Shown piece after piece: positions 44,265 through 57,000 of a stretch of DNA of 64,000 bases. The stretch comes from Synaphobranchus kaupii (Eukaryota > Chordata > Actinopteri > Anguilliformes > Synaphobranchidae), in contig CM056380.1 of NCBI GenBank assembly GCA_029718625.1, positions 112,226,302 through 112,290,301 on the forward strand. The letters are read 5' to 3'. Each line of letters starts with the position of its first letter. Within the stretch, counting starts at the first letter, position 1. The notes beneath the pieces were generated by a model that was not told the origin of the DNA, ran no database searches, and was given only the letters and a program-made list of their open reading frames with translations. The position numbers and the translations under genes are program-made.

Positions 44265-47200
44265 TGCTGAGGTGTCCATTTTGGGACAGCTGCTGATAGC
44301 TCATCTGAACTTGAGAAGCCTTAGGAGGCCTGATGGGATCTGTAGTCCCTATGATGGGATGGAGTCTTTGTTGTTGGGCCGGCGAGTGCTAGGGGGTGGG
44401 AGGTCAGGGTGTTTGGGGTGCTGGGCATCCCAGCTCAGGTTAAATACGGTTTCTCCGGTGTGTCTGTGTGTGTGTTTGTTTTTGTGTGTGTGTTTCCCAT
44501 GGGTTTGCCTGAGGTCCTTCAGCATGGTAACCGTTTCCGGGGCTGTAAAACGGCAGGATTACCGCGCCCGGCTGATCTTGCGTTAAGCCTTTTCCCCGGT
44601 CGACAATGCGGCCGCCAAAGCTGCTGTGGGAAGCAGGGCCTCCGCGGTGCGACGTGCCCGTCCCCCCGACAGCTGGCTGGGATTTTGTAGAAGATGCTTA
44701 ACCCAGGATCCTGTTTCCCTCTGTAAATAACACTGTGGAGGGGTTTTTCCACCTCCACAGTAAAGTCACCATCATTACCTACAGTCTCTAACACAGAGGT
44801 CTTAAATCTGGACCTTAGGGATGCCCGTCGATCCCAGGGAGGGACAGGGGGGCACACACGTCCCCCACCAACTTTTGGAAAACCATCTACTGTATCGATC
44901 CCCTCCAATATTATCCAGTGTTATATGTTGTATAAAATTTAATTCTGAAGAAATTTTCCTGTTCATTGTCCCCCACCAAAGTTGAAATGAGATCGATGTT
45001 TTTGGGTACGTCCTGTGGGCGCAGGTTTTCAGTACTGCCAAATTGTCTCGTCATTAATTAGTTGTTGAGGACATTTGTTTTTACGTTCTTCAATGCATTT
45101 TTAAACTTATTTTAGCACAATGCCAGTTTTCTTTCTGCTTTTCCTCCACGTATTCAGCAATTACAACCTCACAGATTATTCAGTTACGCCCACACGGATT
45201 CAGTCTGTGATTTTAATTCAATTTTGTTTGTGTTGCGCTTTTTACAGAGAACTTTCACAAAGACACTGTACAGAAAAGCTGAAGGAAAAACCAGACCTTA
45301 ACCCCCAAAAGCAAACATTAAAAAAATAATAATTTATCGGCTAATTGTTTGCCATATAATACATTACAGAAATTAAAGCATAGTTGATCTTACTGATGAA
45401 AAAAATCATAATTATGGGACATTTATTCTTCAAGGCATTCATAGCTATTTGGGACTCAATGCTTTAATAGGGGCAAATAAGCGATCAATAAATGTTCAAA
45501 TCGTCTCTTTAAAAACAATTAACTGCTCATTAAAATTCACATTTCACATTTCACAGTACGTGAGAGTGACCCATTAGTGTGCCCTCATCCAAACTGACAG
45601 AGGTTAGTTGCATTGATGGGACAGGCCTAGTAAAGAATGGGAATCCCAAATTGTTAGGAAACTAGGACATAAAAAAAGTTGTTAAATTACATATGTTTGA
45701 AAGAATGGCATGACCAATTAAAACTGCCTGCAAACATAACTATTTTTATGCCAGTTAGTTTAATGCCACTAATGATTCTGTGGGGATCCAAACTGTGCCA
45801 AACGAAGTAAAGGAAACAGAATTATTGACATTTAAAAATCTTATGAATATTTCAGAGGACAATAATCAGTCGCGTAGAAAAAAACGGCAAAGGTTGTGTA
45901 CTTGGTGTGATAATTCAAATTACTGCAAGACAAATTATCAAGATGCAGCAGGGAATAATAACGTTTGACATAATGTGACTGGACAGACGGAAGTCTGTCT
46001 GAGCCTGTCATACCGATGAAATACACCAGGGGGAGTTAGAGCATTCTTTCTGTGAGTTGCGCAGTATTTAATAAAGAGCTTAGACCTAGTTTGAAATTTC
46101 GAGTTAAATGTAAAGTTTTGTCAAAAAGAAATACGCGGTGGCATGACAAATATATTGCACGCAAAATCTACACCAGTTGTAGAGATTGTATTCCTGAACG
46201 ATGAAGAATAACAAGTATAGCGTGGAGTCCTGTAGGTAAATATATTTGGAAGTGGCATGTCTTTGCCCACAATGTCCACTGTCAATGTTCAACACAAACA
46301 CGTGATTCCAAGACGAAAATTGTTAATGTGGGTTTTGCCCTTTAAACTTTACTTAAATTGACATTCTAACACAGTTATTTGATGTAAGCTAGCCTATTGC
46401 AGCTATATGCTATATTTAAGCTACTGGTTTATTATCCATGAAGTACTGCCTATCCTGCAAAAAATATGTTTCAATAGCTTTTTCACTGCAGGTTGAACTA
46501 TTTCCAGAGATCTGTAATAGCCTATAAACTGGTTCGGCCGAGGTGACAATAGGCTAGGCGTAGCTACCCTGTATGCTATATTGTCCTCGTCTATATGTAT
46601 CGTAACGACATCTCTTAATTTTTTTATGAAGCTGTTACTTGATATTTTGCGTGCCATATTTAAACAACCGTACTAAGGAGAAGCACGCAAATCGGTTCTG
46701 CTGCATAAACATGGCCCTCTACATTCATGACATTGGATGGACTGCACTTGGGCTATTTTTTTTAATGAACGTTATTTTAAGTTGAACTAAATATTACTAA
46801 AGCGAATAGACACGCATACATGTGTTTACAACGATACAGTCTATGTAGCCTATACGTGTAACCGCCTGCCGTTCTTCTACATGACTGTAGGCTATAGCCT
46901 AGCCTACTAACTGCATCTTCCGAATATTTTCCATTCATTGTCGGCTACCGCATTAATAAAGCGCTGGTTATGTTTGGGGGGGAAATGGGCGACGTGCAGC
47001 TTTTAAATTACTATTGGAGTACAACAGGTTCCAAATGTAGGCTGTGGGCTTCATCTGTGAGTGCGGAGCGTTGAAAATGTTTTCAGACAGCCGAGGAATA
47101 GCCTAAAAAACAAACATAAGCGCGCATTTGGGATATTGGAGAAGGAAGCGCCATTACGCTTTTAACTAAATGGCAACGGGTAGACTGGTGAATAAAGAAA

Positions 47201-47458
47201 CTTATTATATTTAAATGAGAAACTCTATTTCAATATATTAAAAAGGAATTTTAGATGGAAACAGCCCGCTCGAAAGTGGGGCGCTTATATAGCCACATCA
47301 TTAGCCTATACTTGGATGACAGATCGCTCGAAGACCCGCTGTAAGCGAGGTTGGTAAATATAGAAGCGAGAATATACTGGACAAAAAGTGGCGTCGTATT
47401 CTGCGTCATTTCAGCAAAAACAATTATGCAAGAAAGCGCTACGCAGGCACATCGGGGC
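44265..47458. other. Unassigned DNA upstream of kcnma1
   Basis: A short (TG)n-like run lies at 44459-44496. The rest is AT-rich with many isolated CTA/TAG-rich stretches. Distal kcnma1 promoter or enhancer elements could lie here, but no site can be named from sequence alone. Confidence 0.4.
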
Positions 47459-48280
47459 TAGTTGGAATAAGCGTCCATGTCGTATCTGAGCTGTCTGCCT
47501 ATCTTTGTCGTTATGTGGCCTGGCTCCGCCTGCCTACCTGTAAATCCCCCTCCCTTTGCCATCTTTCCAGCAGATCTGACAGCTCCTATCAGCTGGCCGC
47601 TGTGTAGGCTAGAGGCAGGAGGAGAGTGAATGGGGACGGCCACATTGGCCAAATAGCTGGCGCTCTTCGCGGAATAAAACCACACAACCGCAATTAAAAT
47701 TAAGATTTCTTCAGAGGATGGCGATCGAATGAAGACAGAAGATTTAATCTGAATGCCCGTGCGATTATCGACAAGGTGGCGTTTGTGAAAGGGGGGGGGA
47801 AATCGATGAACCACCGAGCGACTGGGTCCCTAACTCGAAGAAAGCTGGGTCACATTCACACTGATTGAGGTCTATTTTATGTTCGCGTTAAAGATCGAGC
47901 TTTAAGCTACAACAACCAAAGCCGAGACGACAGTCGTCAACTGAATACTATTTGCAAGATGGAATTGTCCTGGAAGGTTTGGGAAAATCCCTTAAAATGA
48001 GAACGTACCGCCGTCTTTAACGCGGATTTAAATGCGTTTTGCAGAGCGACACAGACTCGCTGTTTGAGCTTCGAAGCCCAGTTCGCCTGTGCGGCTCATG
48101 ACTGGAAATCGCCCCTTGTTGAAGGAAACTGGGGGTAAAATAATATAATTGAGGGGAGAGGGATATTTGAAGCAATATGGCTGAAGAGTGGGGCCGGGAA
48201 CGCAGGCTGGAGCTCTCCAAAGCTTTTGGATGCTAGCCGTGGCAGATGGCAACGTTTCGTATGGCATCAGCAGCATTATA
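47459..48280 (+). promoter_or_regulatory. kcnma1: kcnma1 5' untranslated region and proximal promoter candidate
   Basis: This stretch precedes the conserved start. It has raised CpG content relative to flanks and several upstream ATGs. One (47959-48000) opens a 13-codon frame (MELSWKVWENPLK). Another (48177-48236), with A at -3 and G at +4, opens a 19-codon frame that overlaps an in-frame kcnma1 ATG at 48230. The transcription start cannot be placed from sequence. Confidence 0.5.
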
Positions 48281-48517
48281 ATGAGTACTAATATCAATAG
48301 GCCTAATACAAATCCGGACTCTGTATACATTTCCAAGATGGATGTGATCATCCCGTTTTCACCAGACGTGCCATGTGATAGCAATGGCCAGCGCATGTGG
48401 TGGGCATTTCTTGCCTCATCCATGGTAACATTCTTTGGTGGTCTCTTCATCATTCTGCTCTGGAGGACCCTCAAATACCTGTGGACGGTATGCTGCCACT
48501 GCAACATCAAACCCAAG
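48281..48517 (+). CDS. kcnma1: BK channel alpha subunit (KCNMA1/Slo1), first coding exon
   Basis: This 237-nt exon (79 codons, phase 0) ends at donor GTAATT (48518). It encodes [20 protein letters not shown], an extracellular tail with VPCDSNGQR, the extra helix S0 (residues about 40-60, [20 protein letters not shown]), then RTLKYLW and CCHC. S0 with an extracellular N-terminus is unique to BK channels, large-conductance potassium channels opened by calcium and voltage; S0 mediates contact with beta subunits. The VCCHC cysteines (71, 72, 74) match the S0-S1 loop palmitoylation cluster. Mammalian poly-Gly and poly-Ser tracts are absent. The start is chosen by match to the conserved MSSN site; ATG 48230 (17 codons upstream) and ATG 48338 (MDVI, strong context) are alternatives, as BK genes use several starts. 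Paralogue a or b cannot be told. Confidence 0.93.
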
Positions 48518-51489
48518 GTAATTCATCCCTATTTTATACCCGTAGTCTGGGCTGGAAATTATGGCGGAGTTGTGCGGCACACATTTTGTTCAGTTATTTT
48601 TTTGTGAAATGTAAATTGCAAATATATACCCTAGCGTATTTTAAGGAGAGAGGGGGAAAAACATTTGTTACAATTTTCTTTAATGACCTCGCTGCTGAGT
48701 AATTATTTCTAAGCGGAGAACACACATGTTCTAGGAACATGGGGTAACAGATTAATTATAATTATAATGGTTACTGTGTGTTATTTAAACTAGTTTCAGT
48801 CTTGAAGTTCCTTGCAATAAAATCTATCCAACAAACCCATGAAAATGTATGTTTGCTCAGAAAGCACAGTGCCACTCGTCCAAACAGCATTTCCTGTAGG
48901 CTATAACAATACTCTTTTTTTGTTAGCCAGACATTTCTACAGTTTTATATCTGACACCTAAATGTAAGTTATTTTTCTGGGCTCCGTAACGAATGTATCC
49001 ATGTGTACGGCTATCCTAATGGGACTTGGTGGTGATCATTCGATTGAAGCTGACAATCTAATACCCACTGTCATACGCTGATTACGTTTGCCCTCTTATA
49101 CGTCAGACCACCGTGCCCTCTGCTTCTTGTAACATTCCGTGTCTTAATGTTGCTTTTCAAAATACAGTGTCTTAGCCGACCCATTTAAATGGTCCTTTTT
49201 AAACCCACGCTCAAAAAATGCTTCTTTCCTTCGTATCTGTTAAACTTGATCATATTTAATTAGTACATAGGCTATTTTGCCGCAGATTATGTGTAAACAA
49301 GGCGGTGAAAGTGTCCTGGTGCGTGGCTAAAGGTTTCAAGAAAGTGATGACCGCATTTTATTTTGTTAATTTAGCCCGATTTCTTCAGTTCAATGCATAC
49401 GGCTGTCCTCGTGTTCCTGCAGTCATACAGATTCTGCTTAACGTCCGTGAGTTATGTTCAGCCTTACCCCCCCCCCCCCCCCCCTACATATTAGGACAAT
49501 CTAGTATGAAACGTCAGTTGTGCTCAGAAATTGTGTGTATCAAAAGTAAAAATCTCACTCTCCCTACAAGCTCCATGCGCCGTTTGATTTAGAATGTGAA
49601 AGATTTTCTAGTTTTGAATCATGTTTTGTTGTTGCTCTTTGGAACGCTGGGACCTGAAATCTGTTGAATAAATGTTCTTGCGTTTGTGCTTTGGGGACTA
49701 ACTGCTGTCCAAATCTGCCTCGTTAAAGCTGTACCCCAGCAAGATATTTGTGCAAGTTTTCCTCCTCTTTTTCACTGGCACTAAATCAATGAAAGTACAG
49801 TACTCCAGGGGTGAGTCCTGTAAAATTTAAATGGCTTTGAACAATCAATGAAAAATGTGTTATTACTGTAATTTCGCATCTACTGTGGATATACTACTGC
49901 TTACCAGATATACAGCTCTGTGTGGCAATTATATGCGTGACATCAGATCCAGGGCAAGGGCTGGCCAATCAAACTCATGGAGGGCTACCTGCCCCCCAGA
50001 AGGTATCTCAGCTGCCTTTAAATGAGCAACAGTCTCAGGCCAATTAAGCCAGTAATTAATTTCATTAATCATTTATGTTCTCTGAAGAAAAGTATCCGCG
50101 CTCGCGCCCGAAGCCTTGATTTACCAAGTCGTCTAGGCGAGTTATAGAAGCTCTCGAGTCTCGACTGATATCCATTCAAACCCGCGTTGCCTGTTTACTC
50201 GAAACGTTCATTCAGTTTCAGGTCCTGGCATTCATTTCACGCTTTGGAAAATATTATGACTGAAATGAACTTACTGTCAATGTCGGGACGGTTGCCACGG
50301 TGACAGTGATGTCTCGAAAAATCTCTATTCTGCTACCTCAAGCAGTTTGAAAACTGAAGAAAAAAAATAGTGCTTTGTGTAGTCAAGTGTGCTGTCGTGA
50401 TATAAAATTCATGCTATAGCACTCGGCTACTCCTAACAGTGAATCAAATGCAAACAAAAAGCAAAAATGAAGCTATAGGCCTACAATATATATATGGTTG
50501 CATTTTAGCATTTTCATTTGTGTTGGATTGACATGGCGGTAGAAAGGCATGCTTAAGGATGGTTTTGCTAGCCATCAGGCAAAAGCCTTTTTTTATTGCT
50601 TGGATGATGTACTGTGTAGTTGCGTATGTGTGCACACGTGGGCTACTACATTTATGTGGTCCTGGTTTAGCTGGAATGAACTCTGCTGCGGTGCTTCGCA
50701 CATCTCTCTAGACAGCCTGCATGCGGCCGTTGCCTAGATGATTTTTATCCTTCCTTTTCAGCCTTTGTGTTTGGTCTGGTTATTTATTTAAAACGGGGTT
50801 GTTAACCAGGCCTCTGATGCCTCCTTTCTTCATTACCTAATTACCCACGTGAATGAGCCGCATGGTAAAGCCGCTGGCCCCACTGAAACCGACACCTCAG
50901 GCCCTGGCTGGCGACCGTTGCTCGCGTTCTGTGCCGTTCGTCGTCAGAGAGAGAGAGAGAGGGAGAGTACACGGCCATGGTGAGCGTGCACTGTGTGTGG
51001 GCTCGCGTACTGCAGACCGCCGTACTGCTGTTGTCCCCACCCCCCTCCCCACTTACCTGTGCGTTAGACTTACCTGCATTATCTGTGCGTTAGACTTACC
51101 TACCTTACCTGTGCATTACCTGCCTTACCTGTGCGTTAGACTTACCTGCCTTACCTGGCTTCTTTGAGCGCTCTGCTGTCAAGGTTGTGGCGTTTGAGCA
51201 GGAAGTGCGAAGGAAGCCGCTTTCTCGGATTAAGCACCCGGGCCCTTAAAAGAGGGTTATAAGTGTAAAATGTGGGCTCTGCGGGCCGGGCCAGGCCCGG
51301 TTGGGAGGCGGTTGGGAGGCGGTTGGGCCCGGTTGGGAGGCGGTCCTGTTTGAGGGCCTGAAACTCAACCCCAGGGCAGCTGGCCGATGAGGTGAGCTCT
51401 GCTGGCATGGTGTTAGAAACAGAACCCTGACCGCAAAGCCCCGGAGCTGAGCTGAGCATGGGCCTGTGTGCTTTCCCCCTCCACTCCCC

Positions 51490-51492
51490 CCA

Positions 51493-51550
<58 letters not shown>

Positions 51551-51590
51551 GAGACACACACACACACACACACACATGCACACACTGTCA
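51490..51590 (+). repeat. (CA)n microsatellite with one GTGAGA interruption
   Basis: A CA run interrupted at 51549-51554. Confidence 0.97.
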
Positions 51591-52098
51591 CAAGACAACG
51601 TCCATCATAAAGGTTCCGTTGAAGTCTCACGGACACCCGGCGACATTACGGGCATGCTCTCAGGACGTACGTATGCCGAGAATACGGTCGTAGGCTGTTG
51701 TTTTTGGTTGCTTGGATACACACACTCACACGATTGATTCCGCTATTATGCGGGACCGCCATTTCTCTTATTACCATTACATGCACGGTGGCTCTGTTCA
51801 ATATGCTCTTCTGCCAGAATGTTATTAATGATGGTCTGTCCTGCTTTTTCTCACTGTGGAGATGTGCGGGGACGTAAGCTTGGGGTCCCCCCCCCCACTA
51901 AGGTGTTTGTCTTACTTAATGGGATTTTTATGGGTTGGAAACGCTCCTGCCGTTTCTCCCCATGTTGCTGCAGCCTTTAGATAAGCCACACTTCACAGAT
52001 TCCACACTGATTCCAGCTTTCATCTCTGTTGGCTTTGAGTCATCCTTCTACTTTGCTGATTCTGGACTTTTTATTAAAAGAATTGTCCCCCGCACAAG

Positions 52099-52585
52099 AC
52101 TACAGGAGAGCCAGTGACTTTTACACCCGACGGACTGCTCTGTACAAGGGGAGAGCCAGTGACTATTTTATATTTTGCACCCTACAGGCCACACAGTACT
52201 ACAGGAGAGCCAGTGACTATTTTACACCCTACAGGCCACACAGTGCTACAGGAGAACCAGAGACTATTTTATACCCTACAGGCCACACAGTGCTACAGGA
52301 AAGCCAGTGACTTTTCTACACCCTACAGGCCACACACAGTACTACAGGAGAGCCAGTGACTATTTTACATCCTACAGGCCACACAGTACTACAGGAGAGC
52401 CAGTGACGTTTCTACACCCTACAGGCCACACACAGTACTACAGGAGAGCCAGTGACTATTTTACATCCTACAGGCCACACAATACTACAGGAGAGCCAGT
52501 GACTATTTTAAACCCTACAGGCCACACAGTACTACAGGAGTGCCAGTGACTATTTTACACCCTGCAGGCCACACAGTACGACAGG
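52099..52585 (+). repeat. Minisatellite of about 47 bp, roughly 10 copies
   Basis: The unit contains CTACAGGAGAGCCAGTGACT then ATTTTACACCCTACAGGCCA then CACAGTA. Some units have an extra CA (CACACACAGTA), and a TTTCTACACC variant recurs with it, so a two-unit superstructure is visible at 52310-52470. Confidence 0.9.
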
Positions 52586-52913
52586 ACCACTGTTACCAAA
52601 TAGATGAGTCATATCTGTCAACTGGTCGCCTGTGGCTACTCGGGGACAAAGCCAGTGGTGTTTTGCGTGCTGTTGTGGACTCCTGGTCATAGTTCTCTAA
52701 TGTCATAGCAGGGGTGTGAGTGCGATTTCCAAGCTCTTGGGCCCAGTCTTTGTTTGTGGAGTGAGCCTTTTTTGTTGGTCGAGTTGCTCAGGTGCTCTCT
52801 GGCCTTTTGAGAATTTCCTTTGAAGAGCCAGCAGCTGGAATAGGATGACGATAGCTGCACTTGGGAGCTGAATGAGAACCGAAACGTGCATAGATGGGCA
52901 TACACCGTAAATT

Positions 52914-53034
52914 CACAGTAAAATGTCCAGTGTTAATTCAACTCTTAGCAGTGTACATATGAGCCTACTCTAGCCAGATTAGGCTGATATGTACTCTGTT
53001 AGAGTTGAATTGACACTGGACGTTTTACTCTGTA
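52914..53034. mobile_element. Palindromic MITE
   Basis: CACAGTAAAATGTCCAGTGT and ACACTGGACGTTTTACTCTG pair, as do TTAATTCAACTCT and AGAGTTGAATTG. This is a common fish foldback family as I recall it. Confidence 0.7.
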
Positions 53035-53776
53035 AAGACGGAGCAATACAAAGGCCAACTATGAAAGCTTCACTGGGTAATGACTCGAGATCGAAATTCT
53101 TAGTTCAAGGGTAGAACATAAATACAGACGCAAAAGTTAAGCTATCCAGATTTTAGCAGTTTTTTTTTTTTTACACACAAAGAATCCATTTGTGTTTCCC
53201 AGTGAAGACTTGTATTTAGAGAAAAGCAGCTGAAACCCAGCTGATGAGACGTACCATGGCTGCCATCATCTCAACAAATGTAATCATCTCAACAAAACTC
53301 AGGATGGCATATTTACCAAATATAGCGTACCCTTGGGATTTTTTTTTTTCCCCCAGAAAAAATTATATACAGCAACAAGAACAATCAAAATATTAATCTG
53401 GGAAACTTCCCGCAAATAGATTTCGCAGTGTTGGTGCGCGCGGTGTTTAAGCAGCCGTCTGAGAGTGATGGATGTGTGTTGTGGCTTAATCAGCGTTTGG
53501 GGGCCCCGCTGAAGGCCGGTCCTGCGATGGGTTTCTCTTTAATGCGGACAGAATGGCACAAACGGCCGTCCAGGGGGTTTGTTGTGTGGCTGTGTTTCCC
53601 CTCATGCTTGGCAACGGTCCTGACCGGGGTCCTGTGACCCCCCCCCCCCCCCACTCCCCGATCAGCTGTTGTGCCTCTTCATACGACCCCGAGCCACGCG
53701 TTGCTGTGAGTGTGGCGTTCACGTGCGGCAAGCCCCCCCCTCTGTTTTATTGTTTTCCACCGGGGGAAACCGCGCG

Positions 53777-54028
53777 GCTGGACACATCTCTGACAGGGGA
53801 AAACCGTCCACTTTCACACATTTCCACGGGGGAAACCATCCACCTGGACACGTTTCCACAGTGGGAAACCGTCCATCTGGACACATTTCCACGGGGGAAA
53901 CCATCCACCTGGACACGTTTCCACAGTGGGAAACCGTCCATCTGGACACATTTCCACAGTGGGAAACCGTCCATCTGGACACATTTCCACAGTGGGAAAC
54001 CGTCCATCTGGACACATTTCCACAGGGG
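53777..54028 (+). repeat. 33-bp minisatellite, about 8 copies
   Basis: The unit CTGGACACATTTCCACAGTG then GGAAACCGTCCAT alternates with a CGGGGGAAACCATCCAC variant in the 5' half and becomes uniform in the 3' half. Confidence 0.93.
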
Positions 54029-54427
54029 GATGACTCATTTGGGTGCTTACACTCTCAAAAAGATCATTATCATACTTTCAGGGTACATTTGGGAATTTAT
54101 TTTTGTTCAATAAAATGTACAAAAAATGTACCTCCACTGTACCTTTATTTCTGAGACTATTGGCCTATGTTTTCCTCCTCTGCTACATGGTCTGAGAAAA
54201 TATACTGTATAACTCTTCAAAGGTACCTGCATGCCACAGATACATTCTGCACTGTTTCCCGCAATATTGCAGAGTGCTCACATTATCATTGTTTATGTGA
54301 ACAATATAAAAAACACATTTCATATACCGCAGTATCTGTCATGGGGGTCGTTGACAAGGATTGATACACACACAACACAAAAGACTGCAAAGCTGCTTCT
54401 TTTGTTAATCTTGTACCATTGTGTAGA

Positions 54428-54921
54428 CCAGGCCAAGTTCCCAAAATCGACCCTGGGGGACCCCTGTGTATGCTGGCTTTTGTTCCAAACACAACTGCAA
54501 TCCCCTTATTAACACTGCAGGTTTGCCTTGTTGCTTTGTCTTTGAATTCTTCTTTATTCAAAGACAAAGCAAATGACTTTAATTCATCACCAAATGGTTA
54601 GTTTCTGAGGCCATGTGTCCACACTTTCGCCAATCAGGATCTTATTGATACACCTTGATCTTTAATTTGATCAGTTAAATAACCTGTTACCTCTTTTATT
54701 AGTGCAATAAGCGCAGTGTGAACATGGGCCTTTTATTCTTCATGGCATGCATAGCTGTTTGTGATGTAATGTGGCTTAAGAGGGTAAATAATCCCACGAG
54801 ACATGAAAAGCAACTCATTAAGAAAAATTAACATCTTGTTAAAATGCTGGGATTCCGACTGTGGTTGGAATGAACCAGCATACTCAGGGGTTCCCCCAGG
54901 GTCGGGTTTGGGAACCCCTGC
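54428..54921. mobile_element. hAT-type MITE with long inverted ends
   Basis: CGACCCTGGGGGACCCCTGT then GTATGCTGG at the left pairs with CCAGCATACTCAGGGGTTCC then CCCAGGGTCGGGTTTGGGAA at the right. The GGGTTCCC(A)AAC outer ends resemble fish hAT elements. The 54545-54576 segment also contains a CTTTGTC..GACAAAG inverted pair. Confidence 0.65.
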
Positions 54922-55565
54922 ATTTGATGACATATTTGTTCATGTATCACAAGGAGCCCTTTAGTGGAGCGTGTGACCCAGCGGTACGTTCCTTAATTTC
55001 AGCAATCCCAACATTCATACACAGCAGTTCTTTTTGTTTATTTTCACACACAATGGTCTATATTCAATATTTATATTTAACCTAAGCACACAATTATATG
55101 AAGAACACAAACAGTTTGACATTCAACAGTTGCCAAAATTAACATGCAAAATGGTGTTTGTGAATTAAAATGAAAAGCAGAATAAAAAAATAAAAAACAT
55201 GCATTAAATCAAATCAAAAGTTAAGGACAAATGTCGATTGAACCCATGCCAAAATGTGTTGGTAATAATGTAGTGCATTACCTTTTATAAACATTTTTTT
55301 AAAAAGCTCAAATTACATATTTAAAAAAGGAACAAAGGGCATAGCACACTTACCAGACACTTTTCTGACACGTAGATTTTTACTTGCGTCTTTTTTTTTA
55401 AGGTTGCTGAAAATGAATCTCAGGGCCTTGTGTTGCATCCTGGGAGATGCTTCCTAGCACTGAAGATGTGGACAGAGTAGGCAGAGTGTAGCTGCTCACT
55501 TTGTTTTATTGTGTAGGCTCTGCTTGCTGTGATAACTTTTTATCTACTTGAGCTGCTAAGTGGAA

Positions 55566-55825
55566 GTAGTGCTGTAGCACTTGTATCGCCACCTGTTATG
55601 GTTTGGAACTCTATGGTATTAACATAAACTGTAGTGCTGTAGCACTTGTATCGCCACCTGTTATGGTTTGGAACTCTATGGTATTAACATAAACTGTAGT
55701 ACTGTAGCACTTGTATCGCCACCTGTTATGGTTTGGAACTCTATGGTATTAACATAAACTGTAGTGCTGTAGCACTTGTATCGCCACCTGTTATGGTTTG
55801 GAACTCTATGCTATTGATATAAACT
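55566..55825 (+). repeat. 65-bp minisatellite, 4 copies
   Basis: The unit GTAGTGCTGTAGCACTTGTA to GGTATTAACATAAACT repeats four times with only isolated changes, the last copy being slightly divergent. Confidence 0.95.
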
Positions 55826-56189
55826 GGCAGCCCATGTTGAACACTGACCGCTGATAAAGCACTCAGGCCAGCTGCATCCTGGCCTTCCCGTTAAGCGTCT
55901 GTTCACCTGCTCTTTCAGGTGCGATTGGGTCCACTTCGCCCAAACCTGAAGCTGCCAGCTCTGTTTGCACGCAGGTTTGTCTCCTTTTAAGGGACGCCCT
56001 GGCTTCTGCGCGCGGGGGCCAATGGACGTGCGTCGGGCCATGTGTAACAGGAAATGAAAACGGAGACGGCAGCCGTCGCCTTGTCAGCTCCCGCTCGTCA
56101 CTGTTCTATAAAAAGTAGCACAATATCCCCGTAAAACCTTTTGTGTCAGAGTTCAGCGGGGAAAGTGTATCCGGTGGTGGTGGTGGGGG

Positions 56190-57000
56190 AGGGGGAGGGG
56201 CTACAGAGCGGCCTGTCTCACAGCGGGGCCTTAGCTATCCCTGGCTCCCGCTGCGTGAATGGGACGGGATGGGACAGGACGGGATGGGAGGGTGGGGTGG
56301 GTGAGGGTTAGGCTCCAGAGCGGCCTGTCTCACAGCAGGCCCATAGCTAGCCTCGGTACGGATGGGAGGGGATGAGACGAGATGAAACAGGATTGGGATG
56401 AGGGGGGTTACGGTTGGGCTCAGGAGCGGCCTCTCTCACAGCAGGGCAATAGCTAGTCTCGGTACGGACGGGAGGGGAGGAGACGAGGCAGGATTGGGAC
56501 AGGGGGGTGGGGTGGGCTTACGGTTAGGCTCCAGAGCGGCCTCTCTCACAGCAGGCCCATAGCTAGCCTCGGTACGGACGGGAGGGGAGGAGACGAGGCA
56601 GGATTGGGACAGGGGGGTGGGGTGGGCTTACGGTTAGGCTCCAGAGCGGCCTCTCTCACAGCAGGCCCATAGCTAGCCTCGGTACGGATGGGAGGGGATG
56701 AGACGAGATGAAACAGGATTGGGATGAGGGGGGTTACGGTTGGGCTCAGGAGCGGCCTCTCTCACAGCAGGGCAATAGCTAGTCTCGGTACGGACGGGAG
56801 GGGAGGAGACGAGGCAGGATTGGGACAGGGGGGTGGGGTGGGCTTACGGTTAGGCTCCAGAGCGGCCTCTCTCACAGCAGGCCCATAGCTAGCCTCGGTA
56901 CGGACGGGAGGGGAGGAGACGAGGCAGGATTGGGACAGGGGGGTGGGGTGGGCTTACGGTTAGGCTCCAGAGCGGCCTCTCACAGCAGGCCCATAGCTAG
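56190..57000 (+). repeat. Minisatellite of about 105-110 bp with trimeric higher-order structure
   Basis: Units share GAGCGGCCT[C/G]TCTCACAGCA, GGCCCATAGCTAG and CTCGGTACGGA. Three unit types are seen: one with GATGAGACGAGATGAAACAG, one with GGGCAATAGCTAGTCTC, and one with GGCCCATAGCTAGCCTC plus GAGGAGACGAGGCAGG. From about 56310 they run in the order 1-2-3-1-2-3, a repeat of about 320 bp. Confidence 0.9.
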
